The notes under the pieces: model-generated
Seen by the model: only the letters and a program-made list of their open reading frames with translations
What the model was told of the DNA's origin: nothing
Database searches by the model: none
In this document: piece after piece, positions 8,640 to 16,455 of the stretch
Position numbering within the stretch: the stretch's first letter is position 1
Layout of the letters: every line of letters begins with the position of its first letter
Program-made: the position numbers and the translations under genes
NCBI GenBank assembly: GCA_963775805.1
Contig: CAVZKG010000007.1
Span: forward strand, 1-64,000
Source: JAFAMB01 sp963775805
Lineage (GTDB): Bacteria > Verrucomicrobiota > Verrucomicrobiia > Chthoniobacterales > JAFAMB01
DNA length: 64,000 nt
Reading direction: 5' to 3'

Positions 8640-10418
8640 ATGGGAATTGCGATGGAACATGTAAATCGGAACACGATACGCAACGCATGGCGGCTTGCGA
8701 AGCCGTACTGGGGCTCTGAAGAGAAATGGTCAGCATGGGGACTTCTTCTCTCTGTCATTGCGCTCAACCTTGGAAATGTTTACGTCTCAGTCCGCCTCAA
8801 CGAATGGCGGAACACGTTTTACAATGCACTCCAGAAATTGGATGGCGCCTTGTTCTCCCAACAGTTGATCGTTTTCTGCGTGCTTGCCGTCTGCTATATC
8901 GTGATGGCGGTTTACGCCTTCTACTTCACGCAGATGCTCCAAATCCGGTGGCGGCGTTGGTTGACCGAAAGATATCTGAGTGCGTGGCTGAACGACCGCG
9001 CTTACTATCATCTGGAAGTTGGTGGCGGAACGGATAACCCTGACCAACGAATCTCGGAGGATTTGAACCTATTCACGTCCTATGTTTTGACTCTCACGCT
9101 CGGCCTGCTGACCTCAATTGTCTCTCTCGTTTCCTTTATCATTATTCTATGGGGTCTTTCCGGTCCCGCCAGTATTCCTCTCGGTAGATTCGGTACACTC
9201 CATGTTCCGGGGTACCTGGTCTGGGTGGCGCTCGTTTATGCCGGAGTCGGGACCTGGTTAACATTGAAAATCGGGCGTCCATTGGTGCCGCTTAATTTCG
9301 CGCAACAAAAATTCGAAGCCGATTTTCGATTCAGTCTCGTCCGGATGCGCGAAAATTCCGAAAACATCGCTTTTTACGGAGGCGAACCGGTCGAGCGTCA
9401 GGTTTTTCAGGATCGGTTTTCGAATTTATTCGGAAACTTCTGGCAGATCGTTAAGCGACAGAAATGCCTGACCTGGTTTACGGCCGGCTACAATCAAATT
9501 GCGATTATCTTTCCTATCGTTGTGGTTGCGCCCCGTTTTTTCGCAAAGGAGATCGGGCTGGGGGGCCTCATGCAGGTCGTTGGTGCATTTGGTTCGGTTC
9601 AAGATTCGCTGTCATTTATTATCGGTTCCTATACGACTATTGCGGCCTGGCAGGCGGTAACCGAGCGGCTCTCCGGGTTCAAGGACCATCTCGACGCGAT
9701 TTCCAGGGCTAAAAACTGGCCACAGAACATCGTCGTTCGCCGTGAACACACGGGAGTACTTGTCGACGGAATCGATCTCATGCTGCCGGACGGCAGATCC
9801 TTGCTTCATGACGTCACCTTTGAACAAGCCCGCGGTGAGTCGCTTTTGATTTCTGGTCCGTCGGGCGCGGGGAAGAGCACATTGCTGCGGGCGATTGCCG
9901 GTCTCTGGCCTTTCGGTCGAGGGGAAATCAGTCTCGGGAGGGGATCGATTCTATTTGTCCCGCAACGATCTTATCTTCCGCTGGGAACACTCTCAGACGC
10001 ACTTCTTTATCCACGTGTGCAGAAGCAGAATCCAGAACCGAAAACAAGATTGGAAAATGTGCTTAAGATCGTGGGCCTTGAAGAGTTCGTAAATCAGTTG
10101 GACACAGTCCAGGATTGGAGTCAGAAATTGTCGCCAGGCGAGCAACAGCGGATCGCTTTTGCCCGGATCCTTTTGATAAAACCAACGCTGTTATTTCTCG
10201 ATGAGGCGACGTCCGCTCTTGATGAAGAATCTGAAGCGAAACTCTACAGGCTTCTGCGGACCGAAACTTGGCGACCGACAATCGTGAGTGTTGGCCATAG
10301 AGCAACCCTCAGAAGCTTCCACGACCGAATTCTAAATATTGCTAATTTTGCGGAACGGCGATTGGAGAGTGTGGTTGCGCGATTTTCGCCCAGCGATTTG
10401 CCAACAATCCGTTCGTGA
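8640..10418 (+). CDS. YddA/SbmA-type ABC transporter, fused permease and ATPase
   Basis: A 592-residue half-transporter that should work as a homodimer in the inner membrane. Residues about 25-340 form the ABC_membrane_2/SbmA-BacA-like transmembrane domain, with the conserved NEWRNTFYNALQ segment and the motif FRFSLVRMRENSENIAFYGGE. Residues about 370-575 form the ATPase: Walker A GPSGAGKST, signature LSPGEQQR, Walker B LLFLDEATSALD and the switch His in VGHRATL. YddA relatives are putative exporters and SbmA relatives import peptides; the direction is not evident here. An alternative ATG lies 12 bp downstream (MEHVNRN). Its last 77 bp overlap the convergent symporter gene. Confidence 0.88.
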   Translation: MGIAMEHVNRNTIRNAWRLAKPYWGSEEKWSAWGLLLSVIALNLGNVYVSVRLNEWRNTFYNALQKLDGALFSQQLIVFCVLAVCYIVMAVYAFYFTQMLQIRWRRWLTERYLSAWLNDRAYYHLEVGGGTDNPDQRISEDLNLFTSYVLTLTLGLLTSIVSLVSFIIILWGLSGPASIPLGRFGTLHVPGYLVWVALVYAGVGTWLTLKIGRPLVPLNFAQQKFEADFRFSLVRMRENSENIAFYGGEPVERQVFQDRFSNLFGNFWQIVKRQKCLTWFTAGYNQIAIIFPIVVVAPRFFAKEIGLGGLMQVVGAFGSVQDSLSFIIGSYTTIAAWQAVTERLSGFKDHLDAISRAKNWPQNIVVRREHTGVLVDGIDLMLPDGRSLLHDVTFEQARGESLLISGPSGAGKSTLLRAIAGLWPFGRGEISLGRGSILFVPQRSYLPLGTLSDALLYPRVQKQNPEPKTRLENVLKIVGLEEFVNQLDTVQDWSQKLSPGEQQRIAFARILLIKPTLLFLDEATSALDEESEAKLYRLLRTETWRPTIVSVGHRATLRSFHDRILNIANFAERRLESVVARFSPSDLPTIRS

Positions 10419-11433
10419 ACAACTGGAACGGATGGTAGAACATAATTGGAAGAAGAATCAGGCTCAGATCATTTCGCGAACCAAATATTAGCATCGCAAG
10501 TGGAATCCCCATCGCGAGCGTCTTCTTAACCGAGCAGAAGTAGCAGGCAATGGAATCTTCTCGATTTAATCGCGCAAAATGAGATGTGAGATAAATCAGA
10601 AAGGAAACCGCGCCGAAAAGCACTATGACGCCGAGCAAAATTTGAGCCGTCAAAAGCAATCCATACTCGTGCCAGATCTTCTCTTTCACGGAGTCGCAAA
10701 AGGCGCTGTAAACGAAGAACAGGATTACGCAATTGCTGATTCTATTAACCCACTTCTTATTTGCATCGACCCAATGCCGAATAAACGGACGAAGACCGAC
10801 GCCTGCAGCGAAAGGAAGAAGCGTTAACGTCGTGATTTGCAGTAGCAGCGGTCCAAACGATGTTGATCCAGTTTTTCCAGCCGCGTGGATCAGAAAGCTG
10901 ACCAGCACAGGGGTCAGCACGACACCGACGATGTTAGAAAATGCGGCACTCAAAATAGCTGCGGCCGTGTTCCCGCGCGCGACCGCTGTCAACACCACGG
11001 ACGTGGAGACAGTTGAGGGCAGGACGCACAAATAGAGAAATCCGTCCCGGACAGCGGGCGGTTCGTCTGGCCAGATTCTTTGCACGAGCGCGGTGAATGC
11101 GAGACCGACAAGCGGAAAGATCAGAAAAGTGAACGCCTGAATGATCACGTGCAGTTTCCAGTTCCCAGCCCCTTTTCTAACTTGCTCAAGCGGCATCGAT
11201 AGTCCTTGCAGGAAGAGAATGAGAGCGATGCCGACATTTTGAACGAGGTCCGGATGCATCCAGCCAGTTCGTGAGCCGGGATCGGGGAATAGAAATGCCA
11301 GAACGACTACTGCGAACAGTCCGAGAATGAATCCGTTGGTTTTAATCCAGGAATTGAATGGTGAAACCGCCGGTTTTGCCACGGAACTGAATCCTGGTCG
11401 AATAGTGGATTGCTCGCTTTTCGGTGCTTCCAT
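10342..11433 (-). CDS. bile acid:sodium symporter family protein (YfeH-like)
   Basis: A 363-residue membrane protein with about ten hydrophobic helices preceded by a 30-residue polar N-terminus. The blocks GIALILFLQGLSMPLEQVRKG, LPSTVSTSVVLTAVARGNTAAAILSAAFSNIVGVVLTP and KKTLAMGIPLAMLIF match the SBF-like/YfeH branch of the BASS superfamily, whose members move organic anions with sodium. The substrate is unknown. Its 3' end overlaps the 3' end of the convergent ABC transporter gene by 77 bp. Its 5' end faces the Zn-alcohol dehydrogenase gene 123 bp away. Confidence 0.85.
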   Translation of the reverse strand: MEAPKSEQSTIRPGFSSVAKPAVSPFNSWIKTNGFILGLFAVVVLAFLFPDPGSRTGWMHPDLVQNVGIALILFLQGLSMPLEQVRKGAGNWKLHVIIQAFTFLIFPLVGLAFTALVQRIWPDEPPAVRDGFLYLCVLPSTVSTSVVLTAVARGNTAAAILSAAFSNIVGVVLTPVLVSFLIHAAGKTGSTSFGPLLLQITTLTLLPFAAGVGLRPFIRHWVDANKKWVNRISNCVILFFVYSAFCDSVKEKIWHEYGLLLTAQILLGVIVLFGAVSFLIYLTSHFARLNREDSIACYFCSVKKTLAMGIPLAMLIFGSRNDLSLILLPIMFYHPFQLFTNGLLANRWAKIAQPHSPIAVPQN

Positions 11434-11556
11434 TGAGAACAGGATGCAATGTTAGAAGGGGTATGTGAAAGTTTCAAGGTCGCGTCAGGAAGTGTAATCC
11501 CGAAATAAAAACGATGCGGCGATTGGTGTAATATTGGTTTATCGCTACTCACTAGT

Positions 11557-12555
11557 ATGCAAGCGATGGTGCTGGATAAAGCGGGAAAGCCTCTTCGTGA
11601 GACTGAGTTCCCGACGCCTCGTCCCGGACCCGGGCAAGTCCTGGTACGCGTCCTGGCATGTGCGGTCTGCCGAACCGACCTGCATGTTGTGGATGGCGAA
11701 TTGCCGAATCCAAAATTGCCATTGATTCCTGGGCATGAAATCGTTGGAGAAATTGTGGAATGCGGACCGGAGGTCCGGCACCACAGGATCGGAGCGCGAG
11801 TCGGAATTCCGTGGCTTGGATGTACATGCGGGCGATGCGACTACTGCAAATCAGGCCGTGAAAATCTTTGTGAGAATGCCCTGTTCACCGGGTACACGCT
11901 GGATGGGGGATACGCGGAGTTCGTGGTGGCCTACGCAGATTTCTGCTTTCCGATTGATCCGTCCTACAGCCCAGTGGAGGCTGCGCCTCTTCTCTGCGCC
12001 GGTTTGATCGGGTTCCGGTGCCTGAACATGGCTGGACCTGCGAAAGAGGCAGGTCGCGTGGGAATCTACGGATTTGGCGGTGCCGGGCATATCATTTCGC
12101 AAGTGGCGATCCACCAGGGACGCCAAGTTTATGCATTCACACGGCCGGGAAAGAAAAGCGACCAGGAGTTCGCTCGATCGCTTGGGGTGACCTGGGCTGG
12201 TGGATCGGACGAATTGCCTCCGGATCCCCTGGATGCTGCGATCATCTTTGCACCGATCGGTTCGTTGGTCGTCGACGCGTTGCACGCCGTAAAAAAGGGT
12301 GCCCGTGTCGTCTGTGGAGGGATCCATATGAGTGACATCCCAGAGTTCCCGTACGCTCTTCTCTGGGGGGAGCGAAGCATCTGCTCGGTCGCAAATCTGA
12401 CCCGAGCCGACGCAGAATCCTTCTTGAGTCTTGCTCCGACGATTCCCGTGCGAACGGAAACGCAAACGTTCTGGATGTCGAACGCGAACGAAGCGCTGGA
12501 TCGATTGCGCTCCGGTCGGATCCGGGGTGCGGCCGTGCTCGTCCCGAACTGGTAA
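11557..12555 (+). CDS. zinc-dependent alcohol dehydrogenase
   Basis: A 332-residue medium-chain dehydrogenase. Catalytic zinc ligands are Cys38, His60 with Glu61 (PGHE) and the Cys in LLCAG near residue 147. The structural-zinc lobe has Cys91, Cys94, Cys97 and Cys105 (CGRCDYCKSGRENLC). The Rossmann motif is GIYGFGGAGHI. The layout fits the AdhA-like branch of about 330 residues, which oxidises primary alcohols or reduces aldehydes with NAD(P). It begins a + strand trio with a deaminase-like amidohydrolase (49 bp) and an S66 peptidase (about 30 bp), suggesting an operon. Confidence 0.88.
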   Translation: MQAMVLDKAGKPLRETEFPTPRPGPGQVLVRVLACAVCRTDLHVVDGELPNPKLPLIPGHEIVGEIVECGPEVRHHRIGARVGIPWLGCTCGRCDYCKSGRENLCENALFTGYTLDGGYAEFVVAYADFCFPIDPSYSPVEAAPLLCAGLIGFRCLNMAGPAKEAGRVGIYGFGGAGHIISQVAIHQGRQVYAFTRPGKKSDQEFARSLGVTWAGGSDELPPDPLDAAIIFAPIGSLVVDALHAVKKGARVVCGGIHMSDIPEFPYALLWGERSICSVANLTRADAESFLSLAPTIPVRTETQTFWMSNANEALDRLRSGRIRGAAVLVPNW

Positions 12556-12607
12556 ACGAACGAATCTTCTTTACTGAGACTTACTCTGTCACGGACAACT
12601 TTCTGTG

Positions 12608-13894
12608 ATGGATCTCATTTTTCGTCATGCCAATCTGCCGGACGGGCGAACCATGATCGACGTCGGGATTGAGGAAGGCCGCATTGCGGCGGTCGAGCCC
12701 GGACTTCGGGCGACTGCCTCCGAAGAAATCGATGCAACAGGGCATTTGTTATCGCCTCCGTTTGTCGACGCCCATTTTCACATGGACGCAACGCTCTCGT
12801 TAGGTCTTCCGCGCATGAATCGATCCGGTACATTGTTGGAAGGGATCGCGCTTTGGGGTGAGCTGAAGCCGCATCTGACCCAGGAAGCGGTGATTGCACG
12901 AGCGCTTGCTTATTGCGATATGGCTGTCTCGCAAGGATTGCTGGCAATCAGAAGTCATGTCGATGTATGCGACGACCGGTTGCTCGCGGTCGAAGCGCTG
13001 CTTGAAGTTAAAAAAAGGGTTGCGCCGTACATTGATCTCCAACTGGTCGCGTTTCCGCAGGATGGATTTTACCGATCGGCGACTTCTGAACGCAATCTGC
13101 TACGCGCCCTGGATATGGGGGTCGAAGTGGTCGGCGGTATCCCGCATTTCGAACGGACGATGGCGGATGGCACGGCGTCTGTTCGGCGTCTTTGCGAAAT
13201 AGCGGCGGAACGTGGTCTTCTGGTGGATATGCATTGTGATGAATCGGATGACCCGCTATCGAGACACATCGAAACGCTTGCCGCGGAAACGAAACGGCTT
13301 GGGCTAAAAGGGCGGGTCGCAGGGTCGCATCTCACCTCGATGCATTCGATGGATAACTATTATGTTTCCAAGCTGCTGCCTTTGATCGAGGAATCGGGTG
13401 TCGCAGCGATTGCCAACCCGCTGATTAACATCACGCTTCAAGGACGTCATGACACCTATCCCAAGCGGCGCGGGCTGACGCGTGTACCGGAACTGATGGC
13501 TGCCGGCGTGCTTGTGGCTTTCGGGCACGATTGCGTTATGGATCCATGGTACGCGCTCGGCTCAGGGGACATGCTTGATGTGGCCCATATGGCGGTGCAC
13601 GTAGGTCATTTGACGGCACTCGATTCGATTCGAGCATGCTACGACGCAGTTACGTTGAACGCGGCGAAGATCCTGCATCTCGAGAAGTATGGGATTGAGC
13701 CTGGATGCAGAGGCGACCTGGTTCTACTTCAGGCGAAGGATCCATTCGAAGCGATTCGACTGAAAGCGACACGGTTGTGCGTGGTGCGGCGAGGGAAGGT
13801 TATCGCGCGGACGCCGGCGAAGATCTCCTACTTGAATCTGAACGGACGACCGGGACAGGTAACGCTCAACCTAGTCCCCGGATCGATTGTGTAG
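12608..13894 (+). CDS. cytosine deaminase-like amidohydrolase (CodA family)
   Basis: A 428-residue metal-dependent amidohydrolase. From the ATG at 12608 (a GTG lies 3 bp upstream) the metal ligands fall at His56, His58 (HFHMD), His209 with Glu212 (MHCDES), His241 (GSHLTSMHS) and Asp308 (GHDCVMDPW). Each is five residues below the corresponding E. coli CodA position, so the active site is complete. CodA converts cytosine to uracil and ammonia; relatives act on isoguanine, creatinine or other N-heterocycles, so the substrate should be held open. No cytosine permease is adjacent. Upp at 2.3 kb could use the uracil. Confidence 0.85.
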   Translation: MDLIFRHANLPDGRTMIDVGIEEGRIAAVEPGLRATASEEIDATGHLLSPPFVDAHFHMDATLSLGLPRMNRSGTLLEGIALWGELKPHLTQEAVIARALAYCDMAVSQGLLAIRSHVDVCDDRLLAVEALLEVKKRVAPYIDLQLVAFPQDGFYRSATSERNLLRALDMGVEVVGGIPHFERTMADGTASVRRLCEIAAERGLLVDMHCDESDDPLSRHIETLAAETKRLGLKGRVAGSHLTSMHSMDNYYVSKLLPLIEESGVAAIANPLINITLQGRHDTYPKRRGLTRVPELMAAGVLVAFGHDCVMDPWYALGSGDMLDVAHMAVHVGHLTALDSIRACYDAVTLNAAKILHLEKYGIEPGCRGDLVLLQAKDPFEAIRLKATRLCVVRRGKVIARTPAKISYLNLNGRPGQVTLNLVPGSIV

Positions 13895-13925
13895 CGAGAG
13901 ACGTGATATCCGTCGAAGATATTCC

Positions 13926-14876
13926 ATGGTCAACCTGTCAATTCCGATGCTGAAAACAGGTGCTCGAATAGCAATCGTAGCGCCTGGCGGACGCGTTGAA
14001 CCGGCCAAGCTGGAAACGCCTCTTTCACGATTGCTCGAAGCCGGCTGGCAATACTCTCTTGGTCAGCATGTTTACGATCAACACCGGTATTATGCGGGTC
14101 CGCGCGAGGCGCGGCTCGCGGATCTAGTCTGGGCGCTCACTTCGCCTGATATCGATGCAGTTTGGTTTGCAAGAGGTGGTTCGGGGACGGCTCAATTGTT
14201 GCAGGACATTCCATGGAATGCTCTCGATCGACGTCCGGTTATAGGATTTTCAGATGCAACGGCGATCCATATCTCTTTGGCCAACGCCGGAATTGTCTCT
14301 GTCCATGGGCCTGGGGTGGCGAGTCTCGGAATCGGCGATCAATTCGTGAACGAAGAGAGCTGGCAGGCACTTCGATCCCTTTTGTCGGAAGGCACCGACA
14401 CGACTCTTCCTGGTGAGTTGCTTTGCGGGCCCGCTGAGGAGAGCCAAGGTAGACTGATTGGCGGGAATCTTACCGTTATTGGGAGCCTCGCCGGAACCGG
14501 TCATTCGATGCGCGCGAATGACTCAATTGTGATTCTAGAAGATGTGAACGAACCGATCTACAAAATTGAACGAAGTCTATGGCAACTAATCCGGAGCGGC
14601 TCTCTCGCCGGATGCGTTGGGATTGGTTTCGGAGAATTCACCGGGAACGATGCGCATTCTGGGCGGGACGATTTGCTGAAGATTGCGATCCGCGAGATGG
14701 TGGAACCCCTTTCGATCCCCGTGTTATGGGGTTTGCCAGTTGGGCACGGGCGAAGAAACATCGCGTTCAGGCACGGCGCGCAAGCGCGATTGGATCCGAT
14801 TCGAGGGATTTGTTTCGCAAATCCACAGGGAACTCCCGATAAGAACCATTCCTCGATTCCAGATAGCTCCGTGTAA
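13926..14876 (+). CDS. S66 peptidase (LD-carboxypeptidase / MccF-like)
   Basis: A 316-residue serine carboxypeptidase from ATG 13926. The in-frame start at 13887 overlaps the previous gene and adds 13 residues. The triad is visible: nucleophile Ser109 in GFSDATA, Glu205 in ILEDVNEPIYKIER and His274 in GLPVGHGRRN. The N-terminal block KTGARIAIVAPGG is typical of the family. LdcA members trim the terminal D-Ala from muropeptide tetrapeptides in the cytosol; MccF members cleave acyl-adenylate antibiotics. The gene context with a deaminase and an alcohol dehydrogenase does not settle which. Confidence 0.88.
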   Translation: MVNLSIPMLKTGARIAIVAPGGRVEPAKLETPLSRLLEAGWQYSLGQHVYDQHRYYAGPREARLADLVWALTSPDIDAVWFARGGSGTAQLLQDIPWNALDRRPVIGFSDATAIHISLANAGIVSVHGPGVASLGIGDQFVNEESWQALRSLLSEGTDTTLPGELLCGPAEESQGRLIGGNLTVIGSLAGTGHSMRANDSIVILEDVNEPIYKIERSLWQLIRSGSLAGCVGIGFGEFTGNDAHSGRDDLLKIAIREMVEPLSIPVLWGLPVGHGRRNIAFRHGAQARLDPIRGICFANPQGTPDKNHSSIPDSSV

Positions 14877-14923
14877 AGCGCGACAGGCGCGCTGTCAAAA
14901 GACTCTCGCCCGACGATTCTTTG

Positions 14924-16078
14924 TCACAGCGCCCGGTGCAGCGCCTCGGTTAGTTCATCCGCGGTCAGCACAATCGGATTGGCTTTCATACTGCTTGCTT
15001 TTGCAGCGCTCTCGACCAGTGCAGGAAAATCGGTTTCCGCAATTCCATAGGTTCGAAGCCTTGGCACATTCAATTCGTGGCAGAGTTCAGCAACCCATTG
15101 AATCCCTTCCGTCGCCGCTGCGGTCGGGGATTCCGTCAAAATCCGCGCAATCGTTTCGTAGCGTTCGAGTGCCGGAGTTTTGTCCGAGCGTTCCCGGATC
15201 GCCCGAATATTGATATCCATGACGTGGGGAAGTAAAGCAGCGCAGACAGCGCCATGCGGCGCATGAAATGTCCCTCCGATCGGCGAGGCAAATCCGTGCA
15301 CGGCCCCAAGCCCTGCGTTGGCAAGCGAAAAGCCTCCAAATAAGCTTGCCAAAGCCATGTCTTCGCGAGCAGGAGAATCCTGGCCGGATAGATAGGCGCG
15401 TCTCAGCGAACGCGCAGCTCTGCGCATACCTTCGAGGCAAAATCCATCCGTCATCGGATTGGCACGGATGCAGACATAAGGTTCGATTAGTTGAGTTAAT
15501 GCATCTAACCCGGTCGACGCGGTAACAGCAGGGGGTAATCCCAACGTCAGATTGGGATCGACGATCGCAAACCTGGGAAGAAGGTAAGGACTCCGAAGGC
15601 TGACCTTCACGCGTTTTTCGGGGGACGACAATACAGAATTCCGCGTGACTTCTGCGCCGGTTCCGGCAGTGGTGGGGATCGCTATGGAGGGTAGGCTTGG
15701 GATGCTTAGCGGCTTACCTTTGCCGATTACTTCAAGATAATCCAGTATCAGACCGGTATTCGTCGCAAGGCCCGCGATCGCTTTGGCGGAGTCGATCACA
15801 CTGCCACCTCCCAAACCGATAACCATTTCCGCTTTAAATTCTCGAGCGACTGCGACGCCTTCCTCGATCCTTTTGATAGTCGGCTCGCCCTGGATTTCGA
15901 ACGTGGAAAATTCGACCCTGGAAACTTCCAGCATTCCTTCCAGGACCCTACTCCGCTCAGGGTCGCTCCCTCGCACGATTAATGCACGACGACCCAGGTC
16001 GCGAACAATCGACTCGATCTCTTTGATCGAGTCTGGCCCAAATAACACTCGTCCTGCAGTGGCGAATTCGAATCGCAT
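14924..16078 (-). CDS. iron-type alcohol dehydrogenase with an altered metal site
   Basis: A 384-residue group III dehydrogenase. The NAD-binding motif is GLGGGSVIDSAKA at 88-100, and PTTAGTGAEVTRNSV at 135-149 is the family signature. Metal-site positions read Asp192, Gln196 (LDALTQLIEPYV), His261 (GAVHGFASP) and His275 (FHAPHG). Usual members have His where Gln196 stands, so the metal may differ or be held differently. It ends the minus-strand operon and starts 2 bp after the LsrG-like gene stops. A sensible role is reducing an aldehyde such as acetaldehyde from DeoC; oxidation of another alcohol is equally possible. Confidence 0.85.
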   Translation of the reverse strand: MRFEFATAGRVLFGPDSIKEIESIVRDLGRRALIVRGSDPERSRVLEGMLEVSRVEFSTFEIQGEPTIKRIEEGVAVAREFKAEMVIGLGGGSVIDSAKAIAGLATNTGLILDYLEVIGKGKPLSIPSLPSIAIPTTAGTGAEVTRNSVLSSPEKRVKVSLRSPYLLPRFAIVDPNLTLGLPPAVTASTGLDALTQLIEPYVCIRANPMTDGFCLEGMRRAARSLRRAYLSGQDSPAREDMALASLFGGFSLANAGLGAVHGFASPIGGTFHAPHGAVCAALLPHVMDINIRAIRERSDKTPALERYETIARILTESPTAAATEGIQWVAELCHELNVPRLRTYGIAETDFPALVESAAKASSMKANPIVLTADELTEALHRAL

Positions 16079-16080
16079 CT

Positions 16081-16386
16081 CTATGAACCTATGTTTTCAG
16101 GAAAAAGGTACGAGAATCTTACTGGAACGCGTGGGGCATTCATCATGTCGGCGACAGCGTCCCGCCACTTTAAGTAGTGAAGAGTCTCTTTATGCGCTTT
16201 GGTGGCTGCTTCATCCTTATAAGCTTCTACCAACACAAATTGGGTTGGATCATCCGCTTGTTGGGCGAAATCGAATCGTACGATCCCAGGTTCATGGATG
16301 CTCTTGCCGGCATTTTCAAGTGTTGCTCGAATGAAATCCTCCACGGACTCCGGTTTTACTTGCACGTGGATGTGAATGACGATCAT
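16081..16386 (-). CDS. antibiotic-biosynthesis-monooxygenase-fold protein, LsrG-like
   Basis: A 101-residue dimeric ferredoxin-like-fold protein from the ATG at 16386 (MIVIHIHVQVKP). A longer frame from 16431 adds 15 residues without family likeness. Segments VEDFIRATLENAGKSIHEPG, VRFDFAQQADDP and FVLVEAYKDEAATKAHKETLHY match the ABM family and especially LsrG, which isomerises phospho-AI-2 derivatives in enterics. The continuation of the conserved block as GPRKK-like 'NAPRVPVRF' supports this. The gene is tightly placed between an M3 peptidase and an iron-type alcohol dehydrogenase. The function could be general aldehyde or quinone chemistry instead. Confidence 0.75.
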   Translation of the reverse strand: MIVIHIHVQVKPESVEDFIRATLENAGKSIHEPGIVRFDFAQQADDPTQFVLVEAYKDEAATKAHKETLHYLKWRDAVADMMNAPRVPVRFSYLFPENIGS

Positions 16387-16455
16387 GCCCCAGTCTTCAT
16401 GCACTCGGTTCTGTGCGCAAGAGGTGTCCAAGCGCTTTACCTGGATCGGGCATGG

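Noticed and set aside
12018..13202. several + and - frames inside the Zn-ADH and deaminase genes
   Set aside because: They overlap genes with complete metal-ligand sets and have no domain likeness.
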